NCBI GenBank assembly: GCA_020637775.1
Contig: JACKJV010000001.1
Location: forward strand, 248,001 to 312,000
Direction of reading: 5' to 3'
From: Brucellaceae bacterium
Lineage (GTDB): Bacteria; Pseudomonadota; Alphaproteobacteria; Rhizobiales; Rhizobiaceae
Length of the DNA: 64,000 bases
The notes below the pieces were generated by a model. The model was not told the origin of the DNA and searched no databases. It saw nothing but the letters and a program-made list of their open reading frames with translations. Positions 26,691 to 35,373 of this stretch are shown in pieces (positions within the stretch are counted from its first letter, which is position 1; every line of letters begins with the position of its first letter). The translations under genes were made by a program, and so were the position numbers.

Positions 26691-26727
26691 TTAGCCAGCG
26701 CACATTACGCTTGACGAATTCAAGGTC

Positions 26728-26756
26728 CGTGGCCCTGCGCCTCGGGCCTTTTCTTG
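26728..26756 (+). terminator. Terminator after rpsT
   Basis: GGCCC (26731-26735) pairs with GGGCC (26744-26748) and is followed by TTTTCTTG. The stem is short but GC-only, and it lies about 40 nt past the rpsT stop. Confidence 0.6.
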
Positions 26757-27519
26757 TTGCACTTGCGGCAAGTCGTTAACTTTGTTTTCCTTTTGCCGGC
26801 GCAGCTTGGAAAGCGCCACCCGCGTGACCCATCACAAATCCGGCGCCATATTTTACGGGCACAAATTTTCATTGCATATCAATAACTTGTCATAGGTTAT
26901 CCACACACCATCCCCAATCACGGGGCCGTGATCACGCAGGATGTGAGTCAAGCAAAATCTTTGAAAATTTTTCTTTGCCGCGTCCCCGGTCCGGGCCCTC
27001 AGGGAAAAGATATGAATCCAAACGATTTATCAGGTGAGGTCAAAACAGGGCGGCAGAGTCAAGAGGCCATCCCGGACCAGATTCGTTAAAAAACGGTAAG
27101 TGGAAGCCTTGCCCTTTCCACAGTGTTTTTTGTAATCTCCAGACATCGAGAGGGACGGGCCACGGGGGTCCGAAACACCGCAAAAGGCAACATTACCATT
27201 CCGGGCCATTCGCCCGGAAATGGGGCAGTGTGCCCTCTCGCCCGGCCAATCCGGCCGGGGCAAGGACCAGTAGCGGCAGTGCCGTTCCGGGTCCGGCCTT
27301 TTTGCCAATTGCCGGCACTGCCGGTCGGGTGGGGCGACCTGCAGGCAAGGGGGTTTCACATCATGGTCGAGGCGTACCGACTGGCGGAACACCGTTTCGC
27401 AAGGCAGGGAAGCCTTGTCTGAAAGAGGGGGGCGGCCTTCCCAAGGCCATCCCGGGAACGGTCTTCGGGGTAGCGGGCGTAGCGGCGGCGATCCGGAGAA
27501 GAAAAAGGAACGAGGACAG
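26757..27519. other. Long dnaA upstream region, possible replication-control or origin region
   Basis: More than 760 nt without a credible gene. The first half is clearly A/T-rich for this genome (e.g. 26855-26900 and 26945-26975) and carries a perfect DnaA box at 26897-26905. Four GANTC sites fall within 140 nt: 26945, 27014, 27056 and 27080. The second half is GC-rich with small inverted repeats, e.g. CGGCAGTGCCG and CGGCACTGCCG near 27276 and 27312, and CAAGGC/GCCTTG near 27400. GANTC is the CcrM methylation site, and methylation of the dnaA promoter controls dnaA in Caulobacter. Only one exact DnaA box was found, so an oriC call is uncertain; many rhizobia have oriC near hemE instead. Confidence 0.45.
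26897..26905 (+). promoter_or_regulatory. DnaA box
   Basis: TTATCCACA, the exact high-affinity DnaA site, inside an A/T-rich stretch 600 nt upstream of dnaA. A weaker copy, CTTTCCACA (two mismatches), lies near 27114-27122. Either autoregulation of dnaA or origin function could be served. Confidence 0.6.
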
Positions 27520-29061
27520 ATGCAGGGTGCAATGCAGACTGCAATTGCCGGGCAGAACACTCTTGTCTGCGCGGATACGAGGAACCAGGGGATGTCGAAG
27601 AATGGAATGAACGCGGAAGCGTCGTTCGACCGGGTGCGGGCACAGATCAAGGCGAAACTGGGAAGCGAGGTTTACCAGAGCTGGTTCGGACGCATGAAAC
27701 TGGTCGAGGCATCGCGTTCGGTCGTTCGCCTCTCGGTTCCTACCGCCTTCCTTCGCTCGTGGATCAACGGCCATTACGTGGAACTGCTGACCGAGCTCTG
27801 GCAGGCCGAGAACCCGGACATCCTGCGCATCGAACTGATCGTGCGTTCGGCCACGCGCAGCCGAAAGCAGGACATGGAGCCGGCAACGGAGGCCGCTGTC
27901 CGCCCGAACGTGAAGGCCGGGATGCAATCGACGGCGGCGATCGCGCAGTTTCCGGCCCAGGCGCAGCGCGCCCCGGCGCGGCCGCGCCATGAGGAGGGCG
28001 GCCGCAACAGCGTGCTCGGCTCGCCGCTGGATCCGCGCTACACGTTCGACACGTTCGTCGAAGGGTCGGCGAACCGGATGGCGCTTGCCGCCGCCCGGAC
28101 CGTGGCCGAATTCGGCTCGGCATCGCTGCGCTTCAACCCGCTTTTCATCCATGCCTCGGTCGGCCTCGGCAAGACGCATCTGCTGCAGGCCATCGCGGCG
28201 GAAGCGCTGAAGCGCCAAAGCCAGGCTCGCGTGGTCTATCTGACGGCGGAATATTTCATGTGGCGGTTCGCCACCGCGATCCGTGACAATTCCGCCCTGA
28301 CGCTCAAGGACCAGTTGCGCGACATCGACCTGCTGATCATCGACGACATGCAGTTCCTCCAGGGCAAGACCATCCAGAACGAGTTCTGCCACCTGATCAA
28401 CATGCTGCTGGACAGCGCCAAGCAGGTGGTGGTGGCGGCCGACCGGCCGGCCGGCGAGCTGGAATCGCTGGAGCCGCGGGTGCGCTCCCGGCTGCTGGGC
28501 GGCGTTGCACTGGAGATGGGCCAGCCCGACTACGAGATGCGGCTCAGCATGTTGCGCAACAAGCTGAGCGAAGCGCAATCGGAGGACGAGAGCCTGGATA
28601 TCGGCGAGGACATCCTCGACCACGTGGCCCGCACGGTGAGCGGTTCCGGCCGTGAACTGGAAGGCGCGTTCAACCAGCTTCTCTTCCGGCGCACCTTCGA
28701 GCCGCAGTTGACCGTGGACCGGGTCGAGGATCTGCTGTCGCACATCTACCGGTCAGGCGAGCCGAAGCGGGTGCGCATCGAGGACATCCAGCGCATCGTG
28801 GCACGCCACTACAACGTGTCGAAGTCGGAACTGCTGTCCAACCGGCGCACGCGCACCATCGTCAAGCCGCGCCAGGTGGCCATGTACCTGTCCAAGGTGA
28901 TGACACCGCGCTCGCTACCGGAAATCGGCAGGCGTTTCGGCGGACGGGATCACACGACGGTCCTGCATGCGGTGCGCAAGATCGAGGACCTGACGACGGG
29001 CGACCAGACGCTTGCGCAGGAAATCGAGCTGCTCAAGCGGCTGATCAACGAACAGGCCTGA
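27520..29061 (+). CDS. dnaA: Chromosomal replication initiator protein DnaA
   Basis: A 513-aa AAA+ initiator that binds DnaA boxes and opens oriC. Domain I is at about residues 30-110 ([20 protein letters not shown]). The AAA+ module has Walker A in [13 protein letters not shown] (near 212-221), Walker B in [16 protein letters not shown], and sensor text further on. Domain IV ends with the DNA-binding signature [18 protein letters not shown] chose ATG 27520 (GAGG upstream); ATG 27592 is possible but sits too close to its AGGGG. The frame is open further upstream to 27415 without DnaA-like text. dnaN follows after 317 nt. Confidence 0.95.
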   Translation: MQGAMQTAIAGQNTLVCADTRNQGMSKNGMNAEASFDRVRAQIKAKLGSEVYQSWFGRMKLVEASRSVVRLSVPTAFLRSWINGHYVELLTELWQAENPDILRIELIVRSATRSRKQDMEPATEAAVRPNVKAGMQSTAAIAQFPAQAQRAPARPRHEEGGRNSVLGSPLDPRYTFDTFVEGSANRMALAAARTVAEFGSASLRFNPLFIHASVGLGKTHLLQAIAAEALKRQSQARVVYLTAEYFMWRFATAIRDNSALTLKDQLRDIDLLIIDDMQFLQGKTIQNEFCHLINMLLDSAKQVVVAADRPAGELESLEPRVRSRLLGGVALEMGQPDYEMRLSMLRNKLSEAQSEDESLDIGEDILDHVARTVSGSGRELEGAFNQLLFRRTFEPQLTVDRVEDLLSHIYRSGEPKRVRIEDIQRIVARHYNVSKSELLSNRRTRTIVKPRQVAMYLSKVMTPRSLPEIGRRFGGRDHTTVLHAVRKIEDLTTGDQTLAQEIELLKRLINEQA

Positions 29062-29378
29062 CGGGCGAGCCCCGGCAGGCCCGTAACAGGACTTGCGCCG
29101 TTGACGCGGCGGACCGGACTGGCGGCAGGGGCCATTTCCGCCGGTCCAGCCTGGGTGGGGAGCGCGGACGGCGCCGTGCTCCCCGTCGCCGCCTCGCTTC
29201 CCCCGTGGGGCCCGAAGCCGGCAAATGGCGTGGATAGGCACTGCCAGCACCCCATGCGCCCTTGCCTTCGCGGCTGTTTTCCTGTTGTTTTGCACGCAAC
29301 TTCCGGCCGTCCGGCCGGGCAGCCCGCTCTCGCGGCCGGGCTTGTGTTCATTTCGCTCATTCCTTTCGGGTTTCTCCC
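29062..29378. other. dnaA-dnaN intergenic region with strong secondary structure
   Basis: 317 nt without a gene. Two inverted repeats stand in tandem: GGACCGG (29111-29117) with CCGGTCC (29141-29147), and a long stem at 29157-29184. The last 90 nt are pyrimidine-rich and lead to the dnaN ATG without a clear Shine-Dalgarno sequence. I see no tRNA or other known RNA in it. Confidence 0.6.
29157..29184. other. 11-bp hairpin between dnaA and dnaN
   Basis: GGGGAGCGCGG (29157-29167) pairs with CCGTGCTCCCC (29174-29184) around a 6-nt loop, with one G-U pair. No T-tract follows on either strand, so it is not a classical intrinsic terminator; it may separate or stabilise the dnaA and dnaN messages. 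Confidence 0.55.
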
Positions 29379-30497
29379 ATGCGCGTCACGCTTGAACGGT
29401 CCAACCTCCTGAAGTCGCTGAACCACGTGCATCGCGTGGTGGAACGCCGCAACACGATCCCGATCCTGTCGAACGTGCTGCTGAAGGCGGACGGGCAGAG
29501 CCTCGAACTGAAGGCAACCGACCTGGATCTGGAAATCACGGAGGCCACGGGCGCGGAGGTGCAGCAGGCCGGCGCGACCACGGTGCCCGCCCATCTTCTC
29601 TACGACATCGTTCGCAAGCTGCCGGACGGCGCGGAGGTCATGCTCAAGGTGGAGGAGGACGGCGGCTCGATGAGCGTGGTGTCCGGCCGCTCCAGCTTCC
29701 GGCTGCAATGCCTGCCGCAGGCCGACTTCCCGGAACTGACCGCCGGTGCGTTCAGCCATATCTTCCGGATGGACTCCGAGGACCTCAAGGGCCTCATCGA
29801 GAAGACGCAGTTCGCCATCTCGACGGAAGAGACGCGCTATTACCTCAACGGAATCTTCTTCCACACGCTGGAAGACGCCGGCAAGCTGAAGCTCAGGGCC
29901 GTTGCGACCGACGGTCACCGCCTCGCCCGCGCCGAGATGGAAGCGCCGGCGGGTTCGGAGGGCATGCCGGGCATCATCATTCCGCGCAAGACCGTCAGCG
30001 AATTGCAGAAACTGGTCGATGTGCCCGACATGAAGGCCACCGTGGAACTGTCGGACACCAAGATCCGCTTCACGCTCGGCTCGGTGATCCTCACCTCCAA
30101 GCTGATCGACGGCACCTTCCCCGACTACCAGCGCGTCATTCCCACCGGCAATGACAAGGAACTGATGATCGAACGCCAGAGCTTCGGCCAGGCCGTCGAC
30201 CGCGTCTCGACGATTTCCTCGGAACGCGGCCGCGCGGTGAAGCTGTCCATCGGCGACGGACAGGTGGTGCTGACGGTCAACAATCCCGATTCCGGCTCCG
30301 CGACGGAGGAAATCGCCGCCGGCTACGATGCCGACCCGCTGGAAATCGGCTTCAACGCCAAGTACCTGCTGGACGTCACTTCGCAGATCGGCGGGTCGCA
30401 GGCCCGCTTCCTGCTGGCCGATGCCGGATCGCCGACGCTGATTTCCGACCCGGAGGATCCGGACGCGCTCTACGTGCTCATGCCCATGCGCGTGTGA
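29379..30497 (+). CDS. dnaN: DNA polymerase III beta clamp
   Basis: A 372-aa sliding clamp, the usual rhizobial length, that tethers Pol III to DNA. The start MRVTLERSNLLKSLNHVHRV and the early VERRNTIPILSNVLL are highly conserved. The three clamp domains can be followed to the C-terminal PMRV, which forms part of the peptide-binding pocket. ATG 29379 has only a pyrimidine-rich leader (TTTCTCCC) and no good ribosome site, but the protein start is clear. It overlaps recF by 4 nt (GTGA). Confidence 0.96.
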   Translation: MRVTLERSNLLKSLNHVHRVVERRNTIPILSNVLLKADGQSLELKATDLDLEITEATGAEVQQAGATTVPAHLLYDIVRKLPDGAEVMLKVEEDGGSMSVVSGRSSFRLQCLPQADFPELTAGAFSHIFRMDSEDLKGLIEKTQFAISTEETRYYLNGIFFHTLEDAGKLKLRAVATDGHRLARAEMEAPAGSEGMPGIIIPRKTVSELQKLVDVPDMKATVELSDTKIRFTLGSVILTSKLIDGTFPDYQRVIPTGNDKELMIERQSFGQAVDRVSTISSERGRAVKLSIGDGQVVLTVNNPDSGSATEEIAAGYDADPLEIGFNAKYLLDVTSQIGGSQARFLLADAGSPTLISDPEDPDALYVLMPMRV

Positions 30498-31693
30498 CCG
30501 GAGCCCCAGCGGCCATGAACGGGACGGGCGGCACCCCGCCACGCGTCTGGCTTTCGCGCATCCGGCTGACCGATTTCCGCAACTATGCCAGCCTGTCGCT
30601 GCCGCTTGCCGAAAGCCATGTGGTGCTGACCGGTGAGAACGGCGCCGGCAAGACCAACCTGCTGGAAGCGGTGTCGCTGCTTTCGCCCGGACGGGGCATG
30701 CGGCGCGCGCCCTACGAGACCGTTGCGCGCGAAGGCGCGGGCGGCTTCGCCATTCATGCGGTCATCAACGGCCCGGAGGGCGAGGCGGAGATCGGCACCG
30801 GCACGGCCGGCCTTTCACCCGGCGAAGCGGGCCGGCGTATCCGCATCAACGGAGCGGCCGCCCGCTCTGCCGAAGATCTGCTGGATCACTTGCGCGTGGT
30901 CTGGCTGATCCCGGCCATGGACGGGCTGTTCACCGGTCCTGCCGGCGACCGGCGCCGCTTCCTGGACCGCATGGTGCTGGCCATCGACCCGGCGCACGGC
31001 CGCCGGGCACTGGATTTCGAGAAGGCCATGCGGGCGCGCAACCGGCTGCTGGCCGACGACCGGCAGGATGATCGCTGGTTCGAGGCCATCGAGGCGCAGA
31101 TGGCGGAAACCGGCACGGCCATAGCCGCCGCGCGCGGCGAATTGATGAACCTGCTGAAGGCCATGAACGAGCGCCTGCCGGCGGACAGCCCGTTTCCGCG
31201 CGCAGACCTGGCACTGACCGGCGATCTGGAGGCGGCGTGCGCCCATGCAGCGGCCGTCGATGTGGAAGAGGACTATCGCGCGGCGCTGCGCCGCGGACGG
31301 GCGCGCGACCGGGCCGCAGGGCGCACGCTGGAAGGGCCGCACCGGTCCGACCTGGCGGTTCGTCATCGCCCCAAGGACATGCCCGCGGCCCTTTGCTCGA
31401 CCGGCGAGCAGAAGGCGCTGCTGACCGGACTGGTGCTCTCCCATGCCCGGTTGACGGGCGAGATGTCAGGCATGGCGCCCATCCTGCTGCTGGATGAAAT
31501 CGCGGCGCATCTGGATGCCGGGCGGCGCGCCGCCCTGTTCGAGATCATCGACGGGCTGAATGCCCAGGCGATCATGACCGGCACGGATGCCGAACTGTTC
31601 TCCGCCCTCGATGGCCGCGCGCAGTTCTTGCGTGTCGCGGGCGGCACGATTGCACCGGAAAGCCCGCCTGACAGCGGCACCGGAAAGGAATAG
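30494..31693 (+). CDS. recF: DNA replication and repair protein RecF
   Basis: A 399-aa ABC/SMC-like ATPase that loads RecA at gaps with RecO and RecR. Walker A is GENGAGKT at residues 47-54, the signature-like STGEQKALLTGLVL is near 298, and Walker B is PILLLDEIAAHLD near 331. The start is GTG 30494, inside the dnaN stop; ATG 30515 is a possible shorter start. The dnaA-dnaN-recF order is the classical bacterial replication block. A ThiF-family gene follows after 9 nt. Confidence 0.94.
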   Translation: MTGAPAAMNGTGGTPPRVWLSRIRLTDFRNYASLSLPLAESHVVLTGENGAGKTNLLEAVSLLSPGRGMRRAPYETVAREGAGGFAIHAVINGPEGEAEIGTGTAGLSPGEAGRRIRINGAAARSAEDLLDHLRVVWLIPAMDGLFTGPAGDRRRFLDRMVLAIDPAHGRRALDFEKAMRARNRLLADDRQDDRWFEAIEAQMAETGTAIAAARGELMNLLKAMNERLPADSPFPRADLALTGDLEAACAHAAAVDVEEDYRAALRRGRARDRAAGRTLEGPHRSDLAVRHRPKDMPAALCSTGEQKALLTGLVLSHARLTGEMSGMAPILLLDEIAAHLDAGRRAALFEIIDGLNAQAIMTGTDAELFSALDGRAQFLRVAGGTIAPESPPDSGTGKE

Positions 31694-31702
31694 GCTCCCT
31701 TC

Positions 31703-32464
31703 ATGGACACGAAACTGACAGACAGCGAACTGGAACGCTATGCCCGCCACATCGTGCTGCCGGAAGTGGGCGGCGCGGGCCAGCAGCGGCTGAAGGCGGC
31801 ACGCGTGCTGGTGATCGGCGCTGGCGGCCTTGGCGCACCGGTGCTGGCCTATCTGGCGGCGGCGGGCGTGGGCACCCTCGGCATTGCCGACGACGACACG
31901 GTGGCGCTGTCCAACCTGCAACGCCAGGTGATCCACGGAACGGACGATGTCGGCGTCCGCAAGGTGGACAGTGCGGCACGGGCGATCGGACGACTCAACC
32001 CGCATGTGGCCATCGAGCCCCACGCATTGCGGCTGACAGCGGACAATGCCGCCGGACTCGTCGCCCGGTATGACCTGGTCATCGACGGGTCGGACAATTT
32101 CGCCACGCGCTACCTTGCCGCCGATACCTGCGCCACACTGGAAAAGCCGCTCGTGACGGGGGCTGTCGGCCGGTTCGACGGGTCGGTCACCGTGCTCACG
32201 CCGTTTGACCACCTTGCCGACGGCACGCCCTGCCCCGGATACCGCGACCTGTTTCCCGAGCCGCCGCCTGCCGGCGTGGTGCCTTCCTGCGCCGAAGCGG
32301 GCATCCTCGGCGCATTGACCGGCGTCATCGGCACGTTGCAGGCCATGGAGGCGATCAAGGTCATCACCGGGGCCGGTGAACCGCTGGTCGGGCGGCTGCT
32401 GCTCTACGATGCGCTCGCCGCGCGGTTCGAAACGATCCGCTACCGCGCGCGGCGGAGCGGCTGA
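31703..32464 (+). CDS. HesA/MoeB/ThiF-family adenylyltransferase (E1-like)
   Basis: A 253-aa E1-type enzyme that adenylates the C-terminus of a ubiquitin-like sulfur carrier such as MoaD or ThiS. Visible: the arginine-finger region ERYARHIVLPEVGGAGQ, Rossmann loop GAGGLG at 39-44, NLQRQVIHGTDDVG and the catalytic Asp in LVIDGSDNFATRY. The two CxxC pairs that hold Zn in E. coli MoeB are missing: only single Cys in TPCPGYRDLF and VPSCAEAG are seen. This agrees with a MoeB-like alphaproteobacterial subgroup. One nt separates it from the aconitase-X gene, so they are co-transcribed. The partner sulfur carrier is not in the window. Confidence 0.85.
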   Translation: MDTKLTDSELERYARHIVLPEVGGAGQQRLKAARVLVIGAGGLGAPVLAYLAAAGVGTLGIADDDTVALSNLQRQVIHGTDDVGVRKVDSAARAIGRLNPHVAIEPHALRLTADNAAGLVARYDLVIDGSDNFATRYLAADTCATLEKPLVTGAVGRFDGSVTVLTPFDHLADGTPCPGYRDLFPEPPPAGVVPSCAEAGILGALTGVIGTLQAMEAIKVITGAGEPLVGRLLLYDALAARFETIRYRARRSG

Positions 32465-32465
32465 C

Positions 32466-33728
32466 ATGACCGTTCACCTGAGCGACGAGGAAAAGGCGGT
32501 TGCAGCCGGACGCGACGGCGACGGCGCGGCCATGGCGATGCGGCTGGTGGCCGAGACGGCCAGACTGATGGGTGCGCCACGCCTTCTGCCGATTGCCTCG
32601 GCGCATATCGACGGCGCGCTCTATCACGGCGATTCCGGCACGCTTTTCGCCGAGAAACTGGTGGAAGGCGGTGCGCGGGTCGCCGTCCGCTCCACGCTGA
32701 ATGTCGGCGCGCTGGACCTGACCGGCTGCTCGCGCCAGAGGCTCGGCGACCATGAGCGCGCCATGGCGCGGCGCATGATGCAGGCCTATCTGCAACTTGG
32801 CTGCCAGCCGACATGGACCTGCGCGCCCTACCAGGCGGGACACAGGCCGGCGGCGGGCACGGATGTCGCCTGGGGCGAATCCAATGCGGTTGCCTTCTGC
32901 AATTCCGTGCTGGGCGCGCGCACCAACCGCTATGGCGACTTCCTTGACATCGCCTGCGCGATTTCCGGGCGCGCGCCGGCCTATGGACTGCACCTGCCGG
33001 AGAACCGGCATGCACGTCTTGTCTTCGATCTTTCGGCAGCACCCGAGGCCTTTCTCGCCGATCCGTCGAACTGGCCGGTCCTGGGTTCACTCTACGGCAG
33101 CCTTGCCGGGGATGCCGTGGGCGTCCTGACCGGCACAGGCGCGCATCCGGGGGAAGACCAGCTCAAGGCGTTTGCCGCGGCGGCCGCCTCGTCGGGGGCG
33201 GTGGGCCTGTTCCACGTGGCGGGCATCACGCCGGAAGCACCCGACCTGGAAACCGCGCTGGGCGGACACGTGCCCGAAGAGACGATCCGCGTGACGGCCG
33301 CCATGGCCGCGCAGGCACGCCAGCGGCTTTCCACAGCCGCCGGGGAACGACTGGACGCGGTGGCGATTGGCAGTCCGCACCTGTCGGAGGAGGAATTCCT
33401 CGAACTCGACCGGCTGATCGGCGCGCGACGCCTTGCCCTGCCCTTCCATGCCTGCACGGGCCGGCATGTGCTGGACGCACTCATCCGGAACGGATTGAAG
33501 AACGTATTGGAAGCCCGGGGGGTAACCATCGTGGCCGATACATGCGTGGTCGTTACGCCGATCATGGAAGCCGTCACAGGAGGCGTGCTGATGACCAATT
33601 CCGGCAAGTTCGCTCACTACGCGCCGGGAAATACCGGCTATGCGACGCTGTTCGGCTCGCTTGCCGATTGCGTGGAAAGCGCGGTCGCGGGGCGGCCGGT
33701 CTTCACGGAGCGGCCGGAATGGAACTGA
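32466..33728 (+). CDS. Aconitase X, large subunit (AcnX catalytic domain)
   Basis: A 420-aa protein of the aconitase-X family. Bacterial members studied so far dehydrate cis-3-hydroxy-L-proline; archaeal ones act on phosphomevalonate. Family-like text: DVAWGESNAVAFCNSVLGAR, TNRYGDFLDIACAISGRAPA, VADTCVVVTPIMEAVTGG and MTNSGKFAHYAPGNTGYATL. Several Cys (LTGCSRQR, PTWTCAPYQ, FHACTGRH, ADTCVV) are candidates for holding an iron-sulfur cluster. It is the two-gene form: the small subunit starts 10 nt before this gene ends. No proline racemase or hydroxyproline gene is nearby, so the substrate is open. ATG 32466 lies 2 nt after the ThiF stop. Confidence 0.85.
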   Translation: MTVHLSDEEKAVAAGRDGDGAAMAMRLVAETARLMGAPRLLPIASAHIDGALYHGDSGTLFAEKLVEGGARVAVRSTLNVGALDLTGCSRQRLGDHERAMARRMMQAYLQLGCQPTWTCAPYQAGHRPAAGTDVAWGESNAVAFCNSVLGARTNRYGDFLDIACAISGRAPAYGLHLPENRHARLVFDLSAAPEAFLADPSNWPVLGSLYGSLAGDAVGVLTGTGAHPGEDQLKAFAAAAASSGAVGLFHVAGITPEAPDLETALGGHVPEETIRVTAAMAAQARQRLSTAAGERLDAVAIGSPHLSEEEFLELDRLIGARRLALPFHACTGRHVLDALIRNGLKNVLEARGVTIVADTCVVVTPIMEAVTGGVLMTNSGKFAHYAPGNTGYATLFGSLADCVESAVAGRPVFTERPEWN

Positions 33729-34138
33729 AGGCGGAAATCCTGTGCGCGGGCAGGCCCGGCCATGGCAGGAGCCTGGTGCTGGACGCGCCGATCAGCTTCT
33801 GGGGCGGGGTCGATCCGAAAACCGGGCGCATCGCCGATGTGCGCCATCCGCAGCACGGCGCCTCGATCGCCGGCACCATGCTGTTCCTGCCGGGGACGAT
33901 CGGCTCCTCTTCCGCATCGGCGGTGATGATGGAACTGGTTCATGCCGGGCGCGCGCCGGCAGGGCTGGTCATGCACCAGCCGGATGCGATCCTGCTGCTG
34001 GGCTTCCTGACGGCGGCTGAAATGGGATGGCGTCCGCCCATGGCCGTGAAGCTGGACAAGGCGCACCATGGCCGTTTCGACGGCCACACCGTGACGCTGC
34101 ACGAAGACGGAACGCTGGTCAGCGGGCCGGCCATCTGA
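33719..34138 (+). CDS. Aconitase X, small subunit (DUF126/swivel domain)
   Basis: A 139-aa swivel-domain protein, the partner of the AcnX large subunit. Marks: SFWGGVDPKTGRIADVRHP, GASIAGTMLFLPGTIGSSSA with the Ser cluster expected at the substrate site, and VMMELVHAGRAPAGLVM. It overlaps the large-subunit gene by 10 nt, so the two are translated together. It is the last plus-strand gene of the dnaA-to-acnX run; the next gene is convergent, 26 nt away. Confidence 0.84.
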   Translation: MELKAEILCAGRPGHGRSLVLDAPISFWGGVDPKTGRIADVRHPQHGASIAGTMLFLPGTIGSSSASAVMMELVHAGRAPAGLVMHQPDAILLLGFLTAAEMGWRPPMAVKLDKAHHGRFDGHTVTLHEDGTLVSGPAI

Positions 34139-34164
34139 GCGTCAGCCCGGCGCCGCGCCCCTTG

Positions 34165-35166
34165 TCAGGCCTGGGACGGCAGTACGCGATCGGGCGGACG
34201 ATGGCCGTCCGCCATGGTGCGGATGTTGATGATGACCTTCTCGCCCATGTCGATGCGGCCCTCGATGGTGGCCGAGCCCATATGCGGCAGAACAACCACC
34301 TTGCCGGCCTCGGCAAGCTTGAGGAAACGCTTGTCGAGCGCCGGCTCATGCTCGAACACGTCCAGGCCAGCGCCGGCCAGGTGGCCGCTTTCCAGGCAAT
34401 CCGCCAGCGCCGTGCCGTCGACAATCTCGCCGCGCGCGGTGTTGACCAGATAGGCGCCCGGCTTCATCAACTGGAGGCGACGGGCCGACAGGAGATGGAA
34501 GGTCGCTGGCGTGGACGGGCAATTGACCGAAATGATGTCCATGCGCGCCAGCATCTGGTCGAGGCTGTCCCACCAGGTGGCTTCCAGTTCCTCCTCGATG
34601 GCCGGCGCGACGCGGCTGCGGTTGTGATAGTGGATCGCCAGGCCGAATGCCTTGGCGCGGCGGGCCACGGCCGTGCCGATGCGGCCCATGCCGACAATGC
34701 CGAGCCGCTTGCCGTGAATGCGGTGGCCGAGCATCCAGGTCGGCGACCAGCCGGCCCATGTTCCGTCACCCTTGAGGAGATCGGCGCCCTCCACCAGCCG
34801 GCGCGGCACGGCCAGCATCAGCGCCATGGTCATGTCGGCGGTATCCTCGTTGAGGACGTTGGGCGTGTTGGTGACGTGAATGCCGCGCTTTGACGCAGCC
34901 GCGACGTCGATGTTGTCGACGCCATTGCCGTAATTGGCGATCAGCTTCAATCGCTCGCCCGCCTGCGCGATGAGGGCGGCGTCGATGCGGTCGGTGATCG
35001 TCGGCACCAGCACGTCGGCCTCCTTCATGGCAGCGACAAGCCGGGGCTGGCTCATCGGCGTGTCGTCGACGTTGAGCCGCGTATCGAAGAGCTCGCGCAT
35101 GCGCGTTTCAACCTGGTCCGGCAGCTTGCGCGTGACGATGACGAGCGGCTTCTTTTTTCCCGGCAT
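34165..35166 (-). CDS. D-2-hydroxyacid dehydrogenase, glyoxylate reductase (GyaR) type
   Basis: A 333-aa NAD(P)-dependent dehydrogenase that probably reduces glyoxylate or hydroxypyruvate. Marks: NYGNGVDNIDV in the substrate domain, Rossmann loop GMGRIG near 155, the Arg in LVNTARGEIVDG, the Glu in LDVFEHEPALD and the His in VVVLPHMGSAT, i.e. the full catalytic Arg-Glu-His set. It differs clearly from the shorter GhrA-type enzyme at 5772. ATG 35166 is chosen for AGAGG at 6 nt and the start MPGKKKPLVIVTRKLP. It is divergent from the SH3 protein. Confidence 0.88.
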   Translation of the reverse strand: MPGKKKPLVIVTRKLPDQVETRMRELFDTRLNVDDTPMSQPRLVAAMKEADVLVPTITDRIDAALIAQAGERLKLIANYGNGVDNIDVAAASKRGIHVTNTPNVLNEDTADMTMALMLAVPRRLVEGADLLKGDGTWAGWSPTWMLGHRIHGKRLGIVGMGRIGTAVARRAKAFGLAIHYHNRSRVAPAIEEELEATWWDSLDQMLARMDIISVNCPSTPATFHLLSARRLQLMKPGAYLVNTARGEIVDGTALADCLESGHLAGAGLDVFEHEPALDKRFLKLAEAGKVVVLPHMGSATIEGRIDMGEKVIINIRTMADGHRPPDRVLPSQA

Positions 35167-35373
35167 GTGCGACCTCTGATCCCGATCCGTTGAGACCTCT
35201 TTAACCAAGACCGTTCACAGTGCAACGGGTCTCGGCGGAGGACTCCAATCACGGGGCTGCGGCAGCACCCCCGGCAGTGCGAAACCTGTCTAACAAGCGC
35301 CGTGACGGATGACAAAGAAAATCAGGCCGGGCAGGCGCATGCGCGCTGACCCGGCAAGCAGGTCAGATACACG

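Noticed and set aside
26757..27519. Small protein genes in the dnaA upstream region
   Set aside because: Several open frames of 60-200 codons exist, but none has a plausible start signal, known domain or normal codon bias.
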